Positions 8,218 through 17,767 are shown, counted from the first letter of the stretch. The stretch: 64,000 nt of DNA from Paenibacillus sp. SZ31 (GCF_012912005.1 NZ_JABBEA010000003.1:186001-250000), one strand, 5' to 3'. Notes: generated by a model from the letters alone, not told the origin. Numbers and translations: made by a program.

Positions 8218-9662
8218 CAGCTTATCCCTCCATTCACTGCTGTCACGGGCTGTTTCATCGGCATGGGTGCACCTGCATCGTATTTAGCACGCTTCACATA
8301 CTGCCCCGCTCCTGCCAATCCGCCAAATTGCCGATCTCGAATGACATATTCTCCGCGGCACAGCACCGTAACTGGACATCCCTGTACCTGCATACCTTCA
8401 AATGCGCTGTAATCCACGTTCATATGATGCGTATCTGCCGAAATCACCCTGTTTACAGATGGGTCAAAAATAACGATATCCGCATCTGTCCCTACGGCCA
8501 GAGTACCTTTCTGCGGAAATAATCCAAATAACTTGCTCGCTCTTGTCGAACATAGATCAACCCACTGATTGAGCGTAATCCGCCCCTTGACTACACCTTC
8601 GGAATACAGAATGCTGAGACGATCTTCGATGACCGGCCCTCCGTTAGGAATTTTGCTAAAATCATCCTTGCCCAAGTCCTTCTGCCCTTTGAAATTAAAT
8701 GAGCAATGATCAGAGCCGATCGTCTGCAACTGACCACTTTTCAGTGCGTTCCACAGTACTTCCTGATGCGCTGCTTCCCGCAGCGGTGGTGACCAGACAT
8801 ACTTTGCACCCTCGAAGTTTGGCTGATCCATAATCGACTGATCCAAAGTCAAATACTGAGGGCAGGTCTCCCCCCAGATCCGATAGCCCATTTCACGCAT
8901 GCGCGCGATCTGCTCCACCGCTTCCGCACAGGTCACGTGCACGACATACAGCTGTGAATCCGCAAGTGCAGCCAAACGGGCCGCCCGCCCTGTCGCTTCA
9001 CCCTCCAGCATGGATGGACGAGTCAGCGCATGATGAATCGGCTCCGTGCGCCCTTCGGCGAGCGCCTGTCGAACCAGCAGGTCAATGACATCCCCGTTCT
9101 CGGCATGAACCATGACGAGTGCGCCGTACTCTTTTGCCTTTTGCAACGTCTGGAAGAGAATCCCGTCATCCGCCTGAAACTGGTTTTTATACGCCATGAA
9201 CACCTTGAAGGATGACACACCCTCTTCTTCAATGATCTGCGGCAACTCTTCCAGCACCTGATCATTCATCTCGCCGATCATGAGATGGAAACCGTAGTCG
9301 ATGGCGGCTTTACCCTCGGCTTTGGCATGCCATTCCTGGAGAGATTCGATTAATGGACGGCCTTTTTGTGTCAGACAGAAATCAATGATCGTCGTTGTAC
9401 CGCCAAAGGCTGCTGCTGTCGTTCCCGTCGCAAAATCATCCGCCGTTACCGTTCCACCGAATGGCATATCCAGATGGGTATGTGGATCAATCCCGCCCGG
9501 AATGACGTAACAGCCCGCTGCATCCACGACTTCCGTTCGTTCGTCCGGCATGAGCCCAATGCCAATCTGTGTGATTTTACCTTTTTCGATCAAAATATCT
9601 GCTTCAAAGGTATCCGACGCTGTGACCAACACACCATTACGAATCAATTTGCGGGTACTCAT
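8217..9662 (-). CDS. hydA: Dihydropyrimidinase (D-hydantoinase)
   Basis: A 481-aa cytoplasmic amidohydrolase that opens the ring of 5,6-dihydrouracil or dihydrothymine to give N-carbamoyl-beta-alanine or its methyl analogue. The binuclear metal site is visible: His61 and His63 (GGIDPHTHLDM), Lys153 as the expected carboxylated lysine (SSFKVFMAYK), His186 (VMVHAENGD), a later His in VVHVTC, and the Asp of TIGSDHCSFN. Length fits the family (about 460-490 aa). Its start overlaps the preA stop by 4 nt and its stop overlaps the 75-aa gene. Second enzyme of the reductive pyrimidine pathway. Confidence 0.93.
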   Translation of the reverse strand: MSTRKLIRNGVLVTASDTFEADILIEKGKITQIGIGLMPDERTEVVDAAGCYVIPGGIDPHTHLDMPFGGTVTADDFATGTTAAAFGGTTTIIDFCLTQKGRPLIESLQEWHAKAEGKAAIDYGFHLMIGEMNDQVLEELPQIIEEEGVSSFKVFMAYKNQFQADDGILFQTLQKAKEYGALVMVHAENGDVIDLLVRQALAEGRTEPIHHALTRPSMLEGEATGRAARLAALADSQLYVVHVTCAEAVEQIARMREMGYRIWGETCPQYLTLDQSIMDQPNFEGAKYVWSPPLREAAHQEVLWNALKSGQLQTIGSDHCSFNFKGQKDLGKDDFSKIPNGGPVIEDRLSILYSEGVVKGRITLNQWVDLCSTRASKLFGLFPQKGTLAVGTDADIVIFDPSVNRVISADTHHMNVDYSAFEGMQVQGCPVTVLCRGEYVIRDRQFGGLAGAGQYVKRAKYDAGAPMPMKQPVTAVNGGIS

Positions 9663-10954
9663 GATATCGCCTCCTTGGTTGATTGATCTCTAACCGATTG
9701 CAACATGGCAATCGCAGACTGACGTTCATTCCAGGTTACAGGTTCCTGCTCTGGCACAAGTTCAACCATCTCAATCGCCCCATCCACCGGGCAAACAATC
9801 GAACACAGATTGCAGCCAACACAGTCCTCTTCCACCACTTCCAGATAGGAACCGGACGGGTCGGTCAACATATCAATACATTGATGCGAGGTGTCCTCAC
9901 AAGCAATATGGCATTTGTTGCAATTGATGCAGACATCGCGGTTGATGCGGGCGACCACTTTGTAGTTCAGATCGAGATTGCCCCAATCCGAATACCGCGG
10001 AACGGTCTGACCTACGAGTTCTGCAACGCTGCTCAGACCCTTTTCATCCAGATAATCGTTCAGGCCATCAATCATTTCCTCCACAATGCGAAATCCATGA
10101 TGCATCGCTGCCGTACATACCTGAACCCCTGTAGCGCCCATGAGCAAAAACTCTGCCGTATCCCGCCAATCAGATATGCCACCAATCCCTGAGATTGGAA
10201 CACCTACCTCCGGATTACGGGCACACTCGGCAACCATGTTCAGTGCGATGGGCTTTACCGCTGGGCCACAGTATCCGCCGTGTGCTCCTTTGCCGCCCAC
10301 ATGCGGCATGGTATTCCACGAATCCAGATCCACACCAGCTAGAGAGTTAATCGTATTGATCAGAGAGATCGCATCTGCGCCACCTCGGACAGCTGCCCGG
10401 GCAGTTGCCGTAATATCCGTGATATTCGGCGTGAGCTTCACAATCACCGGTGTGGTCGCCACTTCCTTCACCCACATCGTCTGGAGTTCGACCAGGTCAG
10501 GTTGCTGACCAGAGGCAGCTCCCATACCACGTTCGGCCATGCCATGCGGGCAGCCAAAGTTTAGCTCCAGACCGTCGACGCCGACGGCCTCCACCTTTTT
10601 GACAATCTCATGCCACTTCTCCCGCGTAGGTTCCACCATCAGTGAAGCGACAACCGCACGATCCGGGAATCGCTTCTTGGTCTCGGCAATCTCCCGCAGG
10701 TTCACTTCCAGCGGACGATCGGATATCAATTCAATATTGTTAAACCCCGCTACACGCTGTCCGCCAAAATGGACCGCCGCGAAACGCGAGGATGTGTTGA
10801 TAATTGGCTCGCCCAGCGTCTTCCACACCGCGCCACCCCAGCCCGCCTCGAACGCACGCTGAACCTGATATCCCGTATTGGTTGGTGGTGCAGAAGCCAG
10901 CCAGAATGGATTGGGTGATCGAATACCTGCCAGATTAATGGATAAGTCAGCCAT
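9659..10954 (-). CDS. preA: NAD-dependent dihydropyrimidine dehydrogenase, subunit PreA
   Basis: A 431-aa protein with a dihydroorotate dehydrogenase-like FMN barrel (residues 1 to about 330; LNFGCPHGMAERGMG and GIGGISDWRDTAEFLLMGA). It then carries two 4Fe-4S motifs of ferredoxin type, CINCNKCHIAC and CVGCNLCSIVCP. With PreT it reduces uracil and thymine. The start is ATG 10954, directly behind AAGGAGGGATCGTT. The frame remains open to 11002 but has no binding site there. The gene is separated from preT by about 500 bp filled with two repeat families, an unusual break between the two subunit genes. Confidence 0.93.
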   Translation of the reverse strand: MADLSINLAGIRSPNPFWLASAPPTNTGYQVQRAFEAGWGGAVWKTLGEPIINTSSRFAAVHFGGQRVAGFNNIELISDRPLEVNLREIAETKKRFPDRAVVASLMVEPTREKWHEIVKKVEAVGVDGLELNFGCPHGMAERGMGAASGQQPDLVELQTMWVKEVATTPVIVKLTPNITDITATARAAVRGGADAISLINTINSLAGVDLDSWNTMPHVGGKGAHGGYCGPAVKPIALNMVAECARNPEVGVPISGIGGISDWRDTAEFLLMGATGVQVCTAAMHHGFRIVEEMIDGLNDYLDEKGLSSVAELVGQTVPRYSDWGNLDLNYKVVARINRDVCINCNKCHIACEDTSHQCIDMLTDPSGSYLEVVEEDCVGCNLCSIVCPVDGAIEMVELVPEQEPVTWNERQSAIAMLQSVRDQSTKEAIS

Positions 10955-10976
10955 AACGATCCCTCCTTGGTGTTGT

Positions 10977-11149
10977 TTGAACTTACTAGTTACACTGGAC
11001 ACTCCGATGACAGAACAACCTTCCGATCGCTGTTATTCCCAGATTTTTTTTGATTCCTTTTCTAAAGGGAAAATCCGGGAATAAAGGCGAGCACTTCGTT
11101 TCTTCAGGTTCTTTCTGTCCTCTCCGTTTCGTGTAAATGTTTAGTTCAA
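10977..11149 (+). repeat. Palindromic dispersed repeat, copy B (short form)
   Basis: The core runs 10990-11136 (147 bp), from TTACAC to GTGTAA. Flanking TTGAACT (10977-10983) and AGTTCAA (11143-11149) extend the inverted repeat. The outer arm GACAGAA pairs with TTCTGTC, and TTATTCCCAGATTTT pairs with AAAATCCGGGAATAA. It lies between preT and preA, so it would be transcribed inside the pyrimidine operon. Confidence 0.85.
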
Positions 11150-11230
11150 TGTATATCGTTGTATTGGATATTTGGTCGTGCTCAGGATTTCTGCGTAGTA
11201 ATAGGTTCTAGATAGCACGCACCTAAATTT

Positions 11231-11423
11231 TAACGAACCGTACAGCTCTTATTCGGGTCCTATGGGGCAATTTCAAAATCTAACGAATCGTAGAAAGCTT
11301 ATTTTGCTGTATTCGCTCATTTCGGCTTCATTTCAACGGTTTATTATCAAAATAAGACGTGTGAGATTCGTTAGATTTTTCAATCCTCCATTATTGCCAC
11401 TATAAGATGTGTAGGGTTCTTTA
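11231..11423. repeat. Cluster of four TAACGAAYC repeat units
   Basis: Two direct units (11231-11253 and 11281-11304) and two inverted units (11350-11373 and 11400-11423) follow the pattern TAACGAACC-GTACACGTCTTATT with changes. The opposite orientation of the two pairs allows a large hairpin. Related units occur at 37285-37507. Together with repeat copy B this fills the 500-bp gap between preT and preA. Confidence 0.65.
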
Positions 11424-11456
11424 GCGCATAAGGGACACGAGAATTCAATGAACTAC

Positions 11457-12833
11457 TCACGCCGTCTCTTCCACCTGTCCAGGCAACGCCTTCATGACTG
11501 CCGCTGCGGCCAGCTTACCCTGCTGTGCAGCCGAGACAACCATCGCCTCACCCTGGCCCTGACCAAAAATAACATCTCCTGCCGCATAGATCTGAGGGTG
11601 TGAGGTACGGTACGTATGCGGCTCGATCTCAACGACGCCCCAGTGGTGACGCAGCCCAAACGCTTCGATTAATGGTAGTAGACGATGCTGTCCAATCGCC
11701 CGGATGACCGTATCACATTCAATCATGAACTCCGATCCCTCCACAGGCACTGGCAACGCGCGCCCACCTCCAGGCGGAGTAATCAGCTCCATTTTCACGC
11801 ATTCCACAGCCTGAACCCGACCGTTCTCGTCTCCAATGATACGCTGCGGCATCGTAAACCACCGGAACTCAACACCCTCCTGCTTGGCAAACGTATATTC
11901 AAACGCATACGCCGTCATCTGGCTTTCCCCGCGCCGATATAACATCTGCACCCGCTCGGCACCAAGACGTACCGAACAGGTTGCTGCATCTACCGCTGTA
12001 TTGCCCGCACCAATAACGGCGACCTTCAGACCATTCAGCGCGGGCGGAACACCTTGCTTGGTAGACTCCACCAGTTCAATCGCATCATAGATGCCTTCCA
12101 GTGTCTCCCCTTCAATGCCCAGCATAGGTACTGAACCCATGCCACAGGCCAGAATGACCGCTTCATGCTGCTCCAGCAACTGCGAAGCAGGGATATCCAC
12201 ACCGATGCGCACCCCATAACGGATCTGCACACCAAGTGCCTCCACCTGCTCCACTTCCCATAGCGCAACCGATTCGGGCAAACGGAAGGATACGATGCCA
12301 TACGTATTCAGCCCGCCCCCCTTGGGTTTGGCTTCATAGATCGTCACCTCATAACCTGCACGCCCCAGTTCACGTGCTGCCGACAATCCCGCAGGCCCTG
12401 CTCCCACAACAGCGACGGTTCTCCCATTGGCAGGCGCTGCCTGGAATAACGGCTCATTCTTCGCCCGCACCCAGTCGGTGGCGTAACGCTGCAAGTCACC
12501 AATCTGAATCGGCTTCGACGATTCGTTTAGTACACATGCGCCTTCACACAGTTCCTCTGTGGGACAGACACGTGCGCAGCTGGCTCCAACCGGATTTGCA
12601 TCCATGATGGTGCGGGCCGATCCTTTCAGGTGCCCTGTTGCTATTTTGCTAATAAAAGAAGGGATGTTGATATCAGTTGGACAGGCTTTTATACAAGGTG
12701 CATCGTAACAGTACAGACAGCGGTTTGACTCCTCCATCGCTTCCTTGCCTGTCATGGCAGGTTTCATCTCGGCAAAACGACTCTCCCACCCATAATCGGA
12801 TAACGTTGTTCCTGAGCTGTTCATCAATGTCAT
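11457..12833 (-). CDS. preT: NAD-dependent dihydropyrimidine dehydrogenase, subunit PreT
   Basis: A 458-aa flavoprotein that passes electrons from NADH to PreA. An N-terminal iron-sulfur domain (residues about 35-110) has CLYCYDAPCIKACP and CARVCPTEELCEGAC. It is followed by an FAD-binding GAGPAGLSAARELGRAG and an NAD(P)-binding VIGAGNTAVDAA, as in the small subunit of glutamate synthase. The AGGAGGTG ribosome binding site lies only 3 nt before the first ATG. A TTG at 12827 or the ATG at 12824 would give more normal spacing, so the true N-terminus may be 2-3 residues shorter. It lies 41 bp after the nitrilase gene in the same operon. Confidence 0.92.
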   Translation of the reverse strand: MTLMNSSGTTLSDYGWESRFAEMKPAMTGKEAMEESNRCLYCYDAPCIKACPTDINIPSFISKIATGHLKGSARTIMDANPVGASCARVCPTEELCEGACVLNESSKPIQIGDLQRYATDWVRAKNEPLFQAAPANGRTVAVVGAGPAGLSAARELGRAGYEVTIYEAKPKGGGLNTYGIVSFRLPESVALWEVEQVEALGVQIRYGVRIGVDIPASQLLEQHEAVILACGMGSVPMLGIEGETLEGIYDAIELVESTKQGVPPALNGLKVAVIGAGNTAVDAATCSVRLGAERVQMLYRRGESQMTAYAFEYTFAKQEGVEFRWFTMPQRIIGDENGRVQAVECVKMELITPPGGGRALPVPVEGSEFMIECDTVIRAIGQHRLLPLIEAFGLRHHWGVVEIEPHTYRTSHPQIYAAGDVIFGQGQGEAMVVSAAQQGKLAAAAVMKALPGQVEETA

Positions 12834-12874
12834 GCACCTCCTGAAGTTTGATCCGGGCTAGCTTCCAGCTGCTT

Positions 12875-13756
12875 TTACAGGCTAACGAGATGTTCGTACG
12901 TTTCTGGCCTGCGATCACGGTAGAACTGCCACACATTCCGTACCTCACGAATCATCTCCGTATCCATCTCGCCAATAACGACCTCATCCTGATCCCGGCT
13001 GCCTATCGCTACCATCCTGCCTCGTGGGTCGACCAGGTACGACTGTCCATAAAATTCACCCATATTCCATGGCGCTTCCACGCCGACCCGGTTGATGGCC
13101 GCTACATAATATCCATTAGCTACCGCGTGAGCAGGCTGTTCCAGTTTCCACAGATATTCCGATGTCCCCGCAACCGTAGCGGACGGATTGAACACAATTT
13201 CTGCTCCCGCGAGCCCGAGCAATCGTGCCCCTTCCGGAAAATGACGATCATAACAGATGTACACGCCGACTCTGGCGTAGGCCGTATCAAAAACCGGAAA
13301 CCCGAGGTTACCTGGTTTGAAATAATACTTTTCCCAGAACCCATTTGTACCCTCACCTGCTTCCACATGCGGGATATGATGTTTGCGATATTTGCCCAGA
13401 TACGAACCATCCGCATCAATAACGGCTGCCGTATTGTAATACGAAGCAATGCCCTCCACCTCGTACACAGGTAAAATAATCACCACCGCAAGCTCCTTCG
13501 CCAGCTCTTGAAAACGTCTGGTCGTTGGCCCTTCCGGCACAGGTTCAGCGGATGCATACCATTTGGAATTTTGCTCTGTACAAAAGTACGGGCCATAGAA
13601 TACTTCCTGCAATCCGATGATCTTGGCCCCTCGTGCAGCAGCTTCACGGACCAGCGCAATGTGCTTCTGAACCGCAGCTTCTTTGTGCACCTCAACGGGA
13701 GCCGAACCTTCAATCTCATGAGAAGCCTGGATTAATCCGATGCTGATTTTGCCCAT
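12875..13756 (-). CDS. Nitrilase-superfamily amidohydrolase (beta-ureidopropionase type)
   Basis: A 293-aa carbon-nitrogen hydrolase. The catalytic triad is visible as Glu51 (IIGLQEVF), Lys125 (YRKHHIP) and Cys168 (VYICYDRHFPE). The sequence resembles beta-ureidopropionase and N-carbamoylputrescine amidase, both of which remove the carbamoyl group and release CO2 and ammonia. In this operon the expected substrate is N-carbamoyl-beta-alanine. The gene sits 3 bp after an M20-type hydrolase that could do the same reaction, so the division of labour is unclear. It is cytoplasmic, with no signal peptide. Confidence 0.88.
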   Translation of the reverse strand: MGKISIGLIQASHEIEGSAPVEVHKEAAVQKHIALVREAAARGAKIIGLQEVFYGPYFCTEQNSKWYASAEPVPEGPTTRRFQELAKELAVVIILPVYEVEGIASYYNTAAVIDADGSYLGKYRKHHIPHVEAGEGTNGFWEKYYFKPGNLGFPVFDTAYARVGVYICYDRHFPEGARLLGLAGAEIVFNPSATVAGTSEYLWKLEQPAHAVANGYYVAAINRVGVEAPWNMGEFYGQSYLVDPRGRMVAIGSRDQDEVVIGEMDTEMIREVRNVWQFYRDRRPETYEHLVSL

Positions 13757-13759
13757 ACG

Positions 13760-15049
13760 TCATAACGCCTCCTCAGGTAAAATGATTGGTTGCTTCACTC
13801 CACTGCACATCCTCCGAATGGTGCGATACAACACTTCCGTGCCCAGCCCAATATCCTCCGGGGAGGAATATTCGCTGGGATGATGACTGATGCCGTCTTT
13901 GCTGCGGACAAAGATCATGCCATAATCACACACAAGCGAAAGGGCCAACGCATCATGGAACGGACCACTCATCAGTTCTGGCAAAGTAATCCCGATCTCT
14001 TCCGCGGATGAACGAATCACCGACATGATTGACTCTGCACAATACCGCGGCTCACTATTCGTATCCTCTGTCAGCGAGTAGGTTAGACCATATCGGGAAC
14101 TCACGTCATCCAAAATGTTCATCAATCGGGCTTCAAGCCCGTTCCTTCGTTCCATCTCCATATCTCGTAAATCCACCGTGAAGCTGACTTCCTCTGGGAT
14201 GATATTCCGTGAGTCTGGAAACACCCTCAGACTTCCCACCGTACCTACGGTTGGGGCTTCCGGGTCTTCTCTCACCATGTCGTCAAAAGCCGCAATGACT
14301 TTGGCGCTGCCTACCAAAGCATCATGCCGCATCCCCATGGGAACGGAACCAGCATGACCGGCCATGCCTTTCATCGTCACCGTAAGCCACAGCGGGCCCG
14401 AGATGCCCGTCACCAGACCTACTGGTGCATTCAGCGTTTCCAGCACCGGCCCCTGCTCAATGTGCAGCTCCAGATAACTGCCTATGGAACCTGGCGGATA
14501 GATCGCTTCTTCAAAATCCGAAGGAGAACAGCCGAAGGCTTCCAGCGCCTCCCGGCGGGTCACTCCGTTTTTATCCTGCCGCTCCAGTTCGCCCTCTTCC
14601 AACTGACCGGTTATGCCACGCGAGCCGAACAGGCCTTTGTTAAAACGTGAACCCTCTTCATCGCAAAAGGCAACTACCTCAATCGGCATAAGAGGCTGAA
14701 TGCCATTTTCGATCAGGCATTGCACTGCTTCGAGCGCACCTAGCACACCAATTGCTCCATCATAGCGACCGCCATACGGCTGAGAATCGATGTGGGAACC
14801 AATCATGAGGATCGGCAGGGCCTGATCCTCACCTTCCAGACGACCAATCAGATTGCCGAAGGGATCGAGTCGAGTCGTCAGACCGGCCTTTTCCATCCAG
14901 AGACGAACCTGAATGATGCCATCCATATCCTCCGGGGTCAGGGCAAGTCGGCAAACACCCGTCTCTGCGATTCGGCCAATGCGTGACAACTGCTCAATTC
15001 GCTCATTCAGCCGAAGCTGATTAATGAGTTTGCCTGTTGTGGTCTGCAT
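13760..15049 (-). CDS. M20-family Zn-dependent N-carbamoyl amidohydrolase (AllC/PydC-like)
   Basis: A 429-aa hydrolase of the allantoate amidohydrolase / N-carbamoyl-amino-acid hydrolase group. Metal ligands are visible in GSHIDSQPYGGRYDGAIGV (His, Asp), CDEEGSRF (Glu), ELHIEQGPVLE (His) and ISHHPSEY (His), and the dimerisation/lid segment contains MAGHAGSVPMGMRHDA. In bacterial reductive pyrimidine degradation an enzyme of this group commonly hydrolyses N-carbamoyl-beta-alanine. Allantoate or another ureido compound cannot be excluded, especially under a PucR-type regulator. The ribosome binding site AAAGGAGG is well spaced. It sits between the aminotransferase and nitrilase genes. Confidence 0.88.
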   Translation of the reverse strand: MQTTTGKLINQLRLNERIEQLSRIGRIAETGVCRLALTPEDMDGIIQVRLWMEKAGLTTRLDPFGNLIGRLEGEDQALPILMIGSHIDSQPYGGRYDGAIGVLGALEAVQCLIENGIQPLMPIEVVAFCDEEGSRFNKGLFGSRGITGQLEEGELERQDKNGVTRREALEAFGCSPSDFEEAIYPPGSIGSYLELHIEQGPVLETLNAPVGLVTGISGPLWLTVTMKGMAGHAGSVPMGMRHDALVGSAKVIAAFDDMVREDPEAPTVGTVGSLRVFPDSRNIIPEEVSFTVDLRDMEMERRNGLEARLMNILDDVSSRYGLTYSLTEDTNSEPRYCAESIMSVIRSSAEEIGITLPELMSGPFHDALALSLVCDYGMIFVRSKDGISHHPSEYSSPEDIGLGTEVLYRTIRRMCSGVKQPIILPEEAL

Positions 15050-15087
15050 CCTGCCTCGCCTCCTTTTGTGTTATCCATCTATGGCAA

Positions 15088-16461
15088 CTAACCTGCGTCC
15101 AGACTACGGAGCGCAACGAGCAAACTTCCAGCGATCAGATCCAGCTCTTCCTCGGTGGTGACAAATGGTGGGGAAATCGTCAAAATATTTGCAAACCCCG
15201 GTACGGTATCACCGTTCTTGCCAATCAGGATGCCGTCCCTTTTACAACTGGCGAGTACCTTCATTACTTTATCCGCCTCCGCAGGAGATCCGTCTGCTTC
15301 AATCAATTCAATGCCACAGGCGAATCCGAATGAACGGATATCCCCCACAATGGACAGCTCCAGCAAAGGTTCCAGCTTCTCACGAAGCAGATATCCCAGT
15401 TCTTCCGCCCGGCTGACCAGATTCTCTCGTTCCAGAATCTCCAGATTCGCCAGTGCCACCCGACAGGACACCGGATTTCCGCCAAATGTATTCACATGCC
15501 GAAAGTGTGCATCCGGGCCGGGTTCCCGGAACGTGTCATACAGATCGGCTCGCACGGCCGTTGCTGATAGTGGCGAATACGCACTGGTCATGCCTTTTGC
15601 CATCGTCACAATATCTGGCTGTACGCCATAGTTCTGATGACCAAACTTCTGCCCAGAGCGGCCAAAACCGCAGATTACCTCATCTACAATGAGCAGCACG
15701 CCATAGCGTTGACAGATCTCTTGTACGGTACGCATATAATCCGGCGGGGGCACAATCATACCGCCCCCCGTGATCACCGGCTCCATAATTACTGCGGCAA
15801 CCGTCTCGGGACCTTCCCAACGAATCACCTCTTCATAGATGGTTGCACATTCGAGTCCGCATCCATCCTTGTTTCGTCCAAACGGACAGCGGTAACAATA
15901 CGGTGGTGGAACATGAGAGAAACCTACGCCGAGCGGCTCGTATTTGATCTTGCGGGCGGCTTGCCCGGTGGCTCCCAGCGCTCCCATGGAGTTGCCGTGA
16001 TACGCACGGTGACGGGAGATGAATTTGTGCCGAGTAGGCTCACCATTCTGATGGTGGTACTGACGGGCTATTTTGAAAGCCACCTCATTCGCATCTGAAC
16101 CCGAGTTGGAGAAGAATATTCGATACTCCCCATCCAGCCAATCATTCAGCTTCTCCGCCAGCAAAATCGCCGGTTCGTGACTCTGCGTCATCGGTACATA
16201 AGCGAGTGCTTTCATCTGTTCGTAGGCACTTCTCGCAATCTCCTCACGGCCATGCCCCACATTCACACACCACAGTCCCGACATCGCATCCAGATAACGC
16301 GTACCATCCTGATCGGTGATCCAACTGCCCTCCCCACTCACTGCAATCATCGGATGATCGTTATGAGGCGAGATGTGATGCCATACGTATTTGCGATCCT
16401 TCTCCAGCCATTCTTCCTTCGTACTGCCAAGCGGCTGAGGCTGCTGATCCACAGAATTCAT
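15088..16461 (-). CDS. Class III aminotransferase, probably beta-alanine:pyruvate type
   Basis: A 457-aa PLP enzyme of the omega-aminotransferase family. The PLP lysine lies in VTMAKGMTSAYSPLSA, preceded by the VDEVICGFGRSG motif. A cysteine-rich insertion, YCYRCPFGRNKDGCGLEC, is typical of a subgroup of these enzymes. In this operon it would convert beta-alanine (or 3-aminoisobutyrate) to malonate semialdehyde, the last step of the pathway encoded here. No semialdehyde dehydrogenase gene is in the window. The start follows AGAGGAGGATGACGA. It is preceded by repeat copy C. Confidence 0.88.
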   Translation of the reverse strand: MNSVDQQPQPLGSTKEEWLEKDRKYVWHHISPHNDHPMIAVSGEGSWITDQDGTRYLDAMSGLWCVNVGHGREEIARSAYEQMKALAYVPMTQSHEPAILLAEKLNDWLDGEYRIFFSNSGSDANEVAFKIARQYHHQNGEPTRHKFISRHRAYHGNSMGALGATGQAARKIKYEPLGVGFSHVPPPYCYRCPFGRNKDGCGLECATIYEEVIRWEGPETVAAVIMEPVITGGGMIVPPPDYMRTVQEICQRYGVLLIVDEVICGFGRSGQKFGHQNYGVQPDIVTMAKGMTSAYSPLSATAVRADLYDTFREPGPDAHFRHVNTFGGNPVSCRVALANLEILERENLVSRAEELGYLLREKLEPLLELSIVGDIRSFGFACGIELIEADGSPAEADKVMKVLASCKRDGILIGKNGDTVPGFANILTISPPFVTTEEELDLIAGSLLVALRSLDAG

Positions 16462-16479
16462 TCGTCATCCTCCTCTCTT

Positions 16480-16705
16480 TAAGCTGGACCTACAGACTTT
16501 ACACTCACCCACTCCGATTGCAGTACCATCTTCCGATCGCTGTTATCCCCAGATTTTCTAGATTCATTTTTTCCTTAAGGAAAAATCCGGGGATAAGCGT
16601 ATGCTTCCGATGCAGCTTTCTTTCAGAAAGCTTTTAGCGCACTCTTCGCTTCTTCAAATTGGTCCTGCACTCTTCGTTCTCGTGTAAATGCTTGTTCCAC
16701 GCTTA
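16480..16705 (+). repeat. Palindromic dispersed repeat, copy C (long form)
   Basis: The core runs 16499-16687 (189 bp). Flanking TAAGC (16480-16484) and GCTTA (16701-16705) extend the palindrome, and the right arm runs into the stop codon of the binding-protein gene. Outer arms pair TGCAG..ACCA with TGGT..CTGCA as in copy A. The tip pairs TTTTTCC with GGAAAAA. An extra hairpin (AGCTTTCTTTCAGAAAGCTT) near 16613-16633 makes it longer than copies A, B and E. Confidence 0.85.
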
Positions 16706-17767
16706 TTTCACCGCTTCTTCATAGATGCTTTTCTCAAGCGCTTCATCCAGATTTGCGGCTTTTTTGATCAATCCATAATTCAGTGCAATATCCGCAGTTC
16801 GGGCAAAAGACTCATCCACAAAGCTACCGACTTGCTGCTCCGTAAATCCTTCCGGGCGAATTAGCTTCGCAATCTCTTCCAGCATCGTTACCTGATGCTC
16901 ACGAGTGGTACTGCCATCCGTCACATTGCTCATCACGATATCCACCGTCTCATCCTGTTGATCGATGGCGTAGTTCCAGCCTTTCAAAATGGCACGGGTC
17001 ACTTTGACCGCAAGCTCACGGTTGCTGTCTACCCAATCCTTCTTGGCAATCAGCGTATCCTCCAGCATGCCAACACCGGCATCTTCAATGTTGAACACAT
17101 CCAGATCGGACTCTTTCGTTCCACTTTCCAGCACAACGTGGTATTCGTTATAGATCGTCGCCGTAGCTACATCCACCTGATCGTTGAAAAACTGATCCAT
17201 CGTGAACCCCTGCTTCACCAGTTCAATGTCTTTCTTTGGATCTAGGCCATTCTTCTCCATGAACGCGAGCACCTGAAACTGCTGACTGCCGAACCAGGTA
17301 CTGACCTTCTTGCCTTTCATCTGAGCCGGATCAGTAATACCTAGGGACTTCTTGGCAATCAAGCGATAACTACTCTTCTGTGAGATCTGGGCGAGCGAGA
17401 CGAGCGGCAGACCGTTATCCCGGCTAACCAGCAGACTGTCTACTCCTGTGATCCCCACATCTGCCGCGCCATTGACCACCTGCTGCTCAATCACGATATC
17501 CGGACCACCCGGAATAATCTCGGCATCAATGCCTTCATCTGCAAAAAAACCTTTTTCCTTCGCTGCGTAGATGCCGGCAAACTGCGCCTGCGGCACCCAT
17601 TTCAGTTGAATCTTCACTTTGGTTAAGGGTTTATCCGCCTCTCCCGATTCTCCTGAACCTACAACAACTGGCTGTGCCGCCGGCTCGGACTTCGTAGAAC
17701 ATGCGCTCAGAACCGTAACCACCAACATAACCATGACCAGCAGACCCAACTTCAACGTTTTGTACAT
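16703..17767 (-). CDS. NMT1/THI5-like ABC transporter substrate-binding lipoprotein
   Basis: A 354-aa lipoprotein with signal peptide and lipobox VLSAC (Cys23). The mature part has the NMT1/THI5-like fold: KIQLKWVPQAQFAGIYAAKEKGFF near the start and the central FTMDQFFNDQVDVATATIYNEYHVV. Relatives bind thiamine-pyrimidine precursors, riboflavin or other aromatic heterocycles, so a pyrimidine ligand is plausible beside dihydropyrimidine enzymes. It is followed by repeat C and then the catabolic genes, and is preceded by two permease genes and an ATPase gene in the same direction. Confidence 0.88.
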   Translation of the reverse strand: MYKTLKLGLLVMVMLVVTVLSACSTKSEPAAQPVVVGSGESGEADKPLTKVKIQLKWVPQAQFAGIYAAKEKGFFADEGIDAEIIPGGPDIVIEQQVVNGAADVGITGVDSLLVSRDNGLPLVSLAQISQKSSYRLIAKKSLGITDPAQMKGKKVSTWFGSQQFQVLAFMEKNGLDPKKDIELVKQGFTMDQFFNDQVDVATATIYNEYHVVLESGTKESDLDVFNIEDAGVGMLEDTLIAKKDWVDSNRELAVKVTRAILKGWNYAIDQQDETVDIVMSNVTDGSTTREHQVTMLEEIAKLIRPEGFTEQQVGSFVDESFARTADIALNYGLIKKAANLDEALEKSIYEEAVK

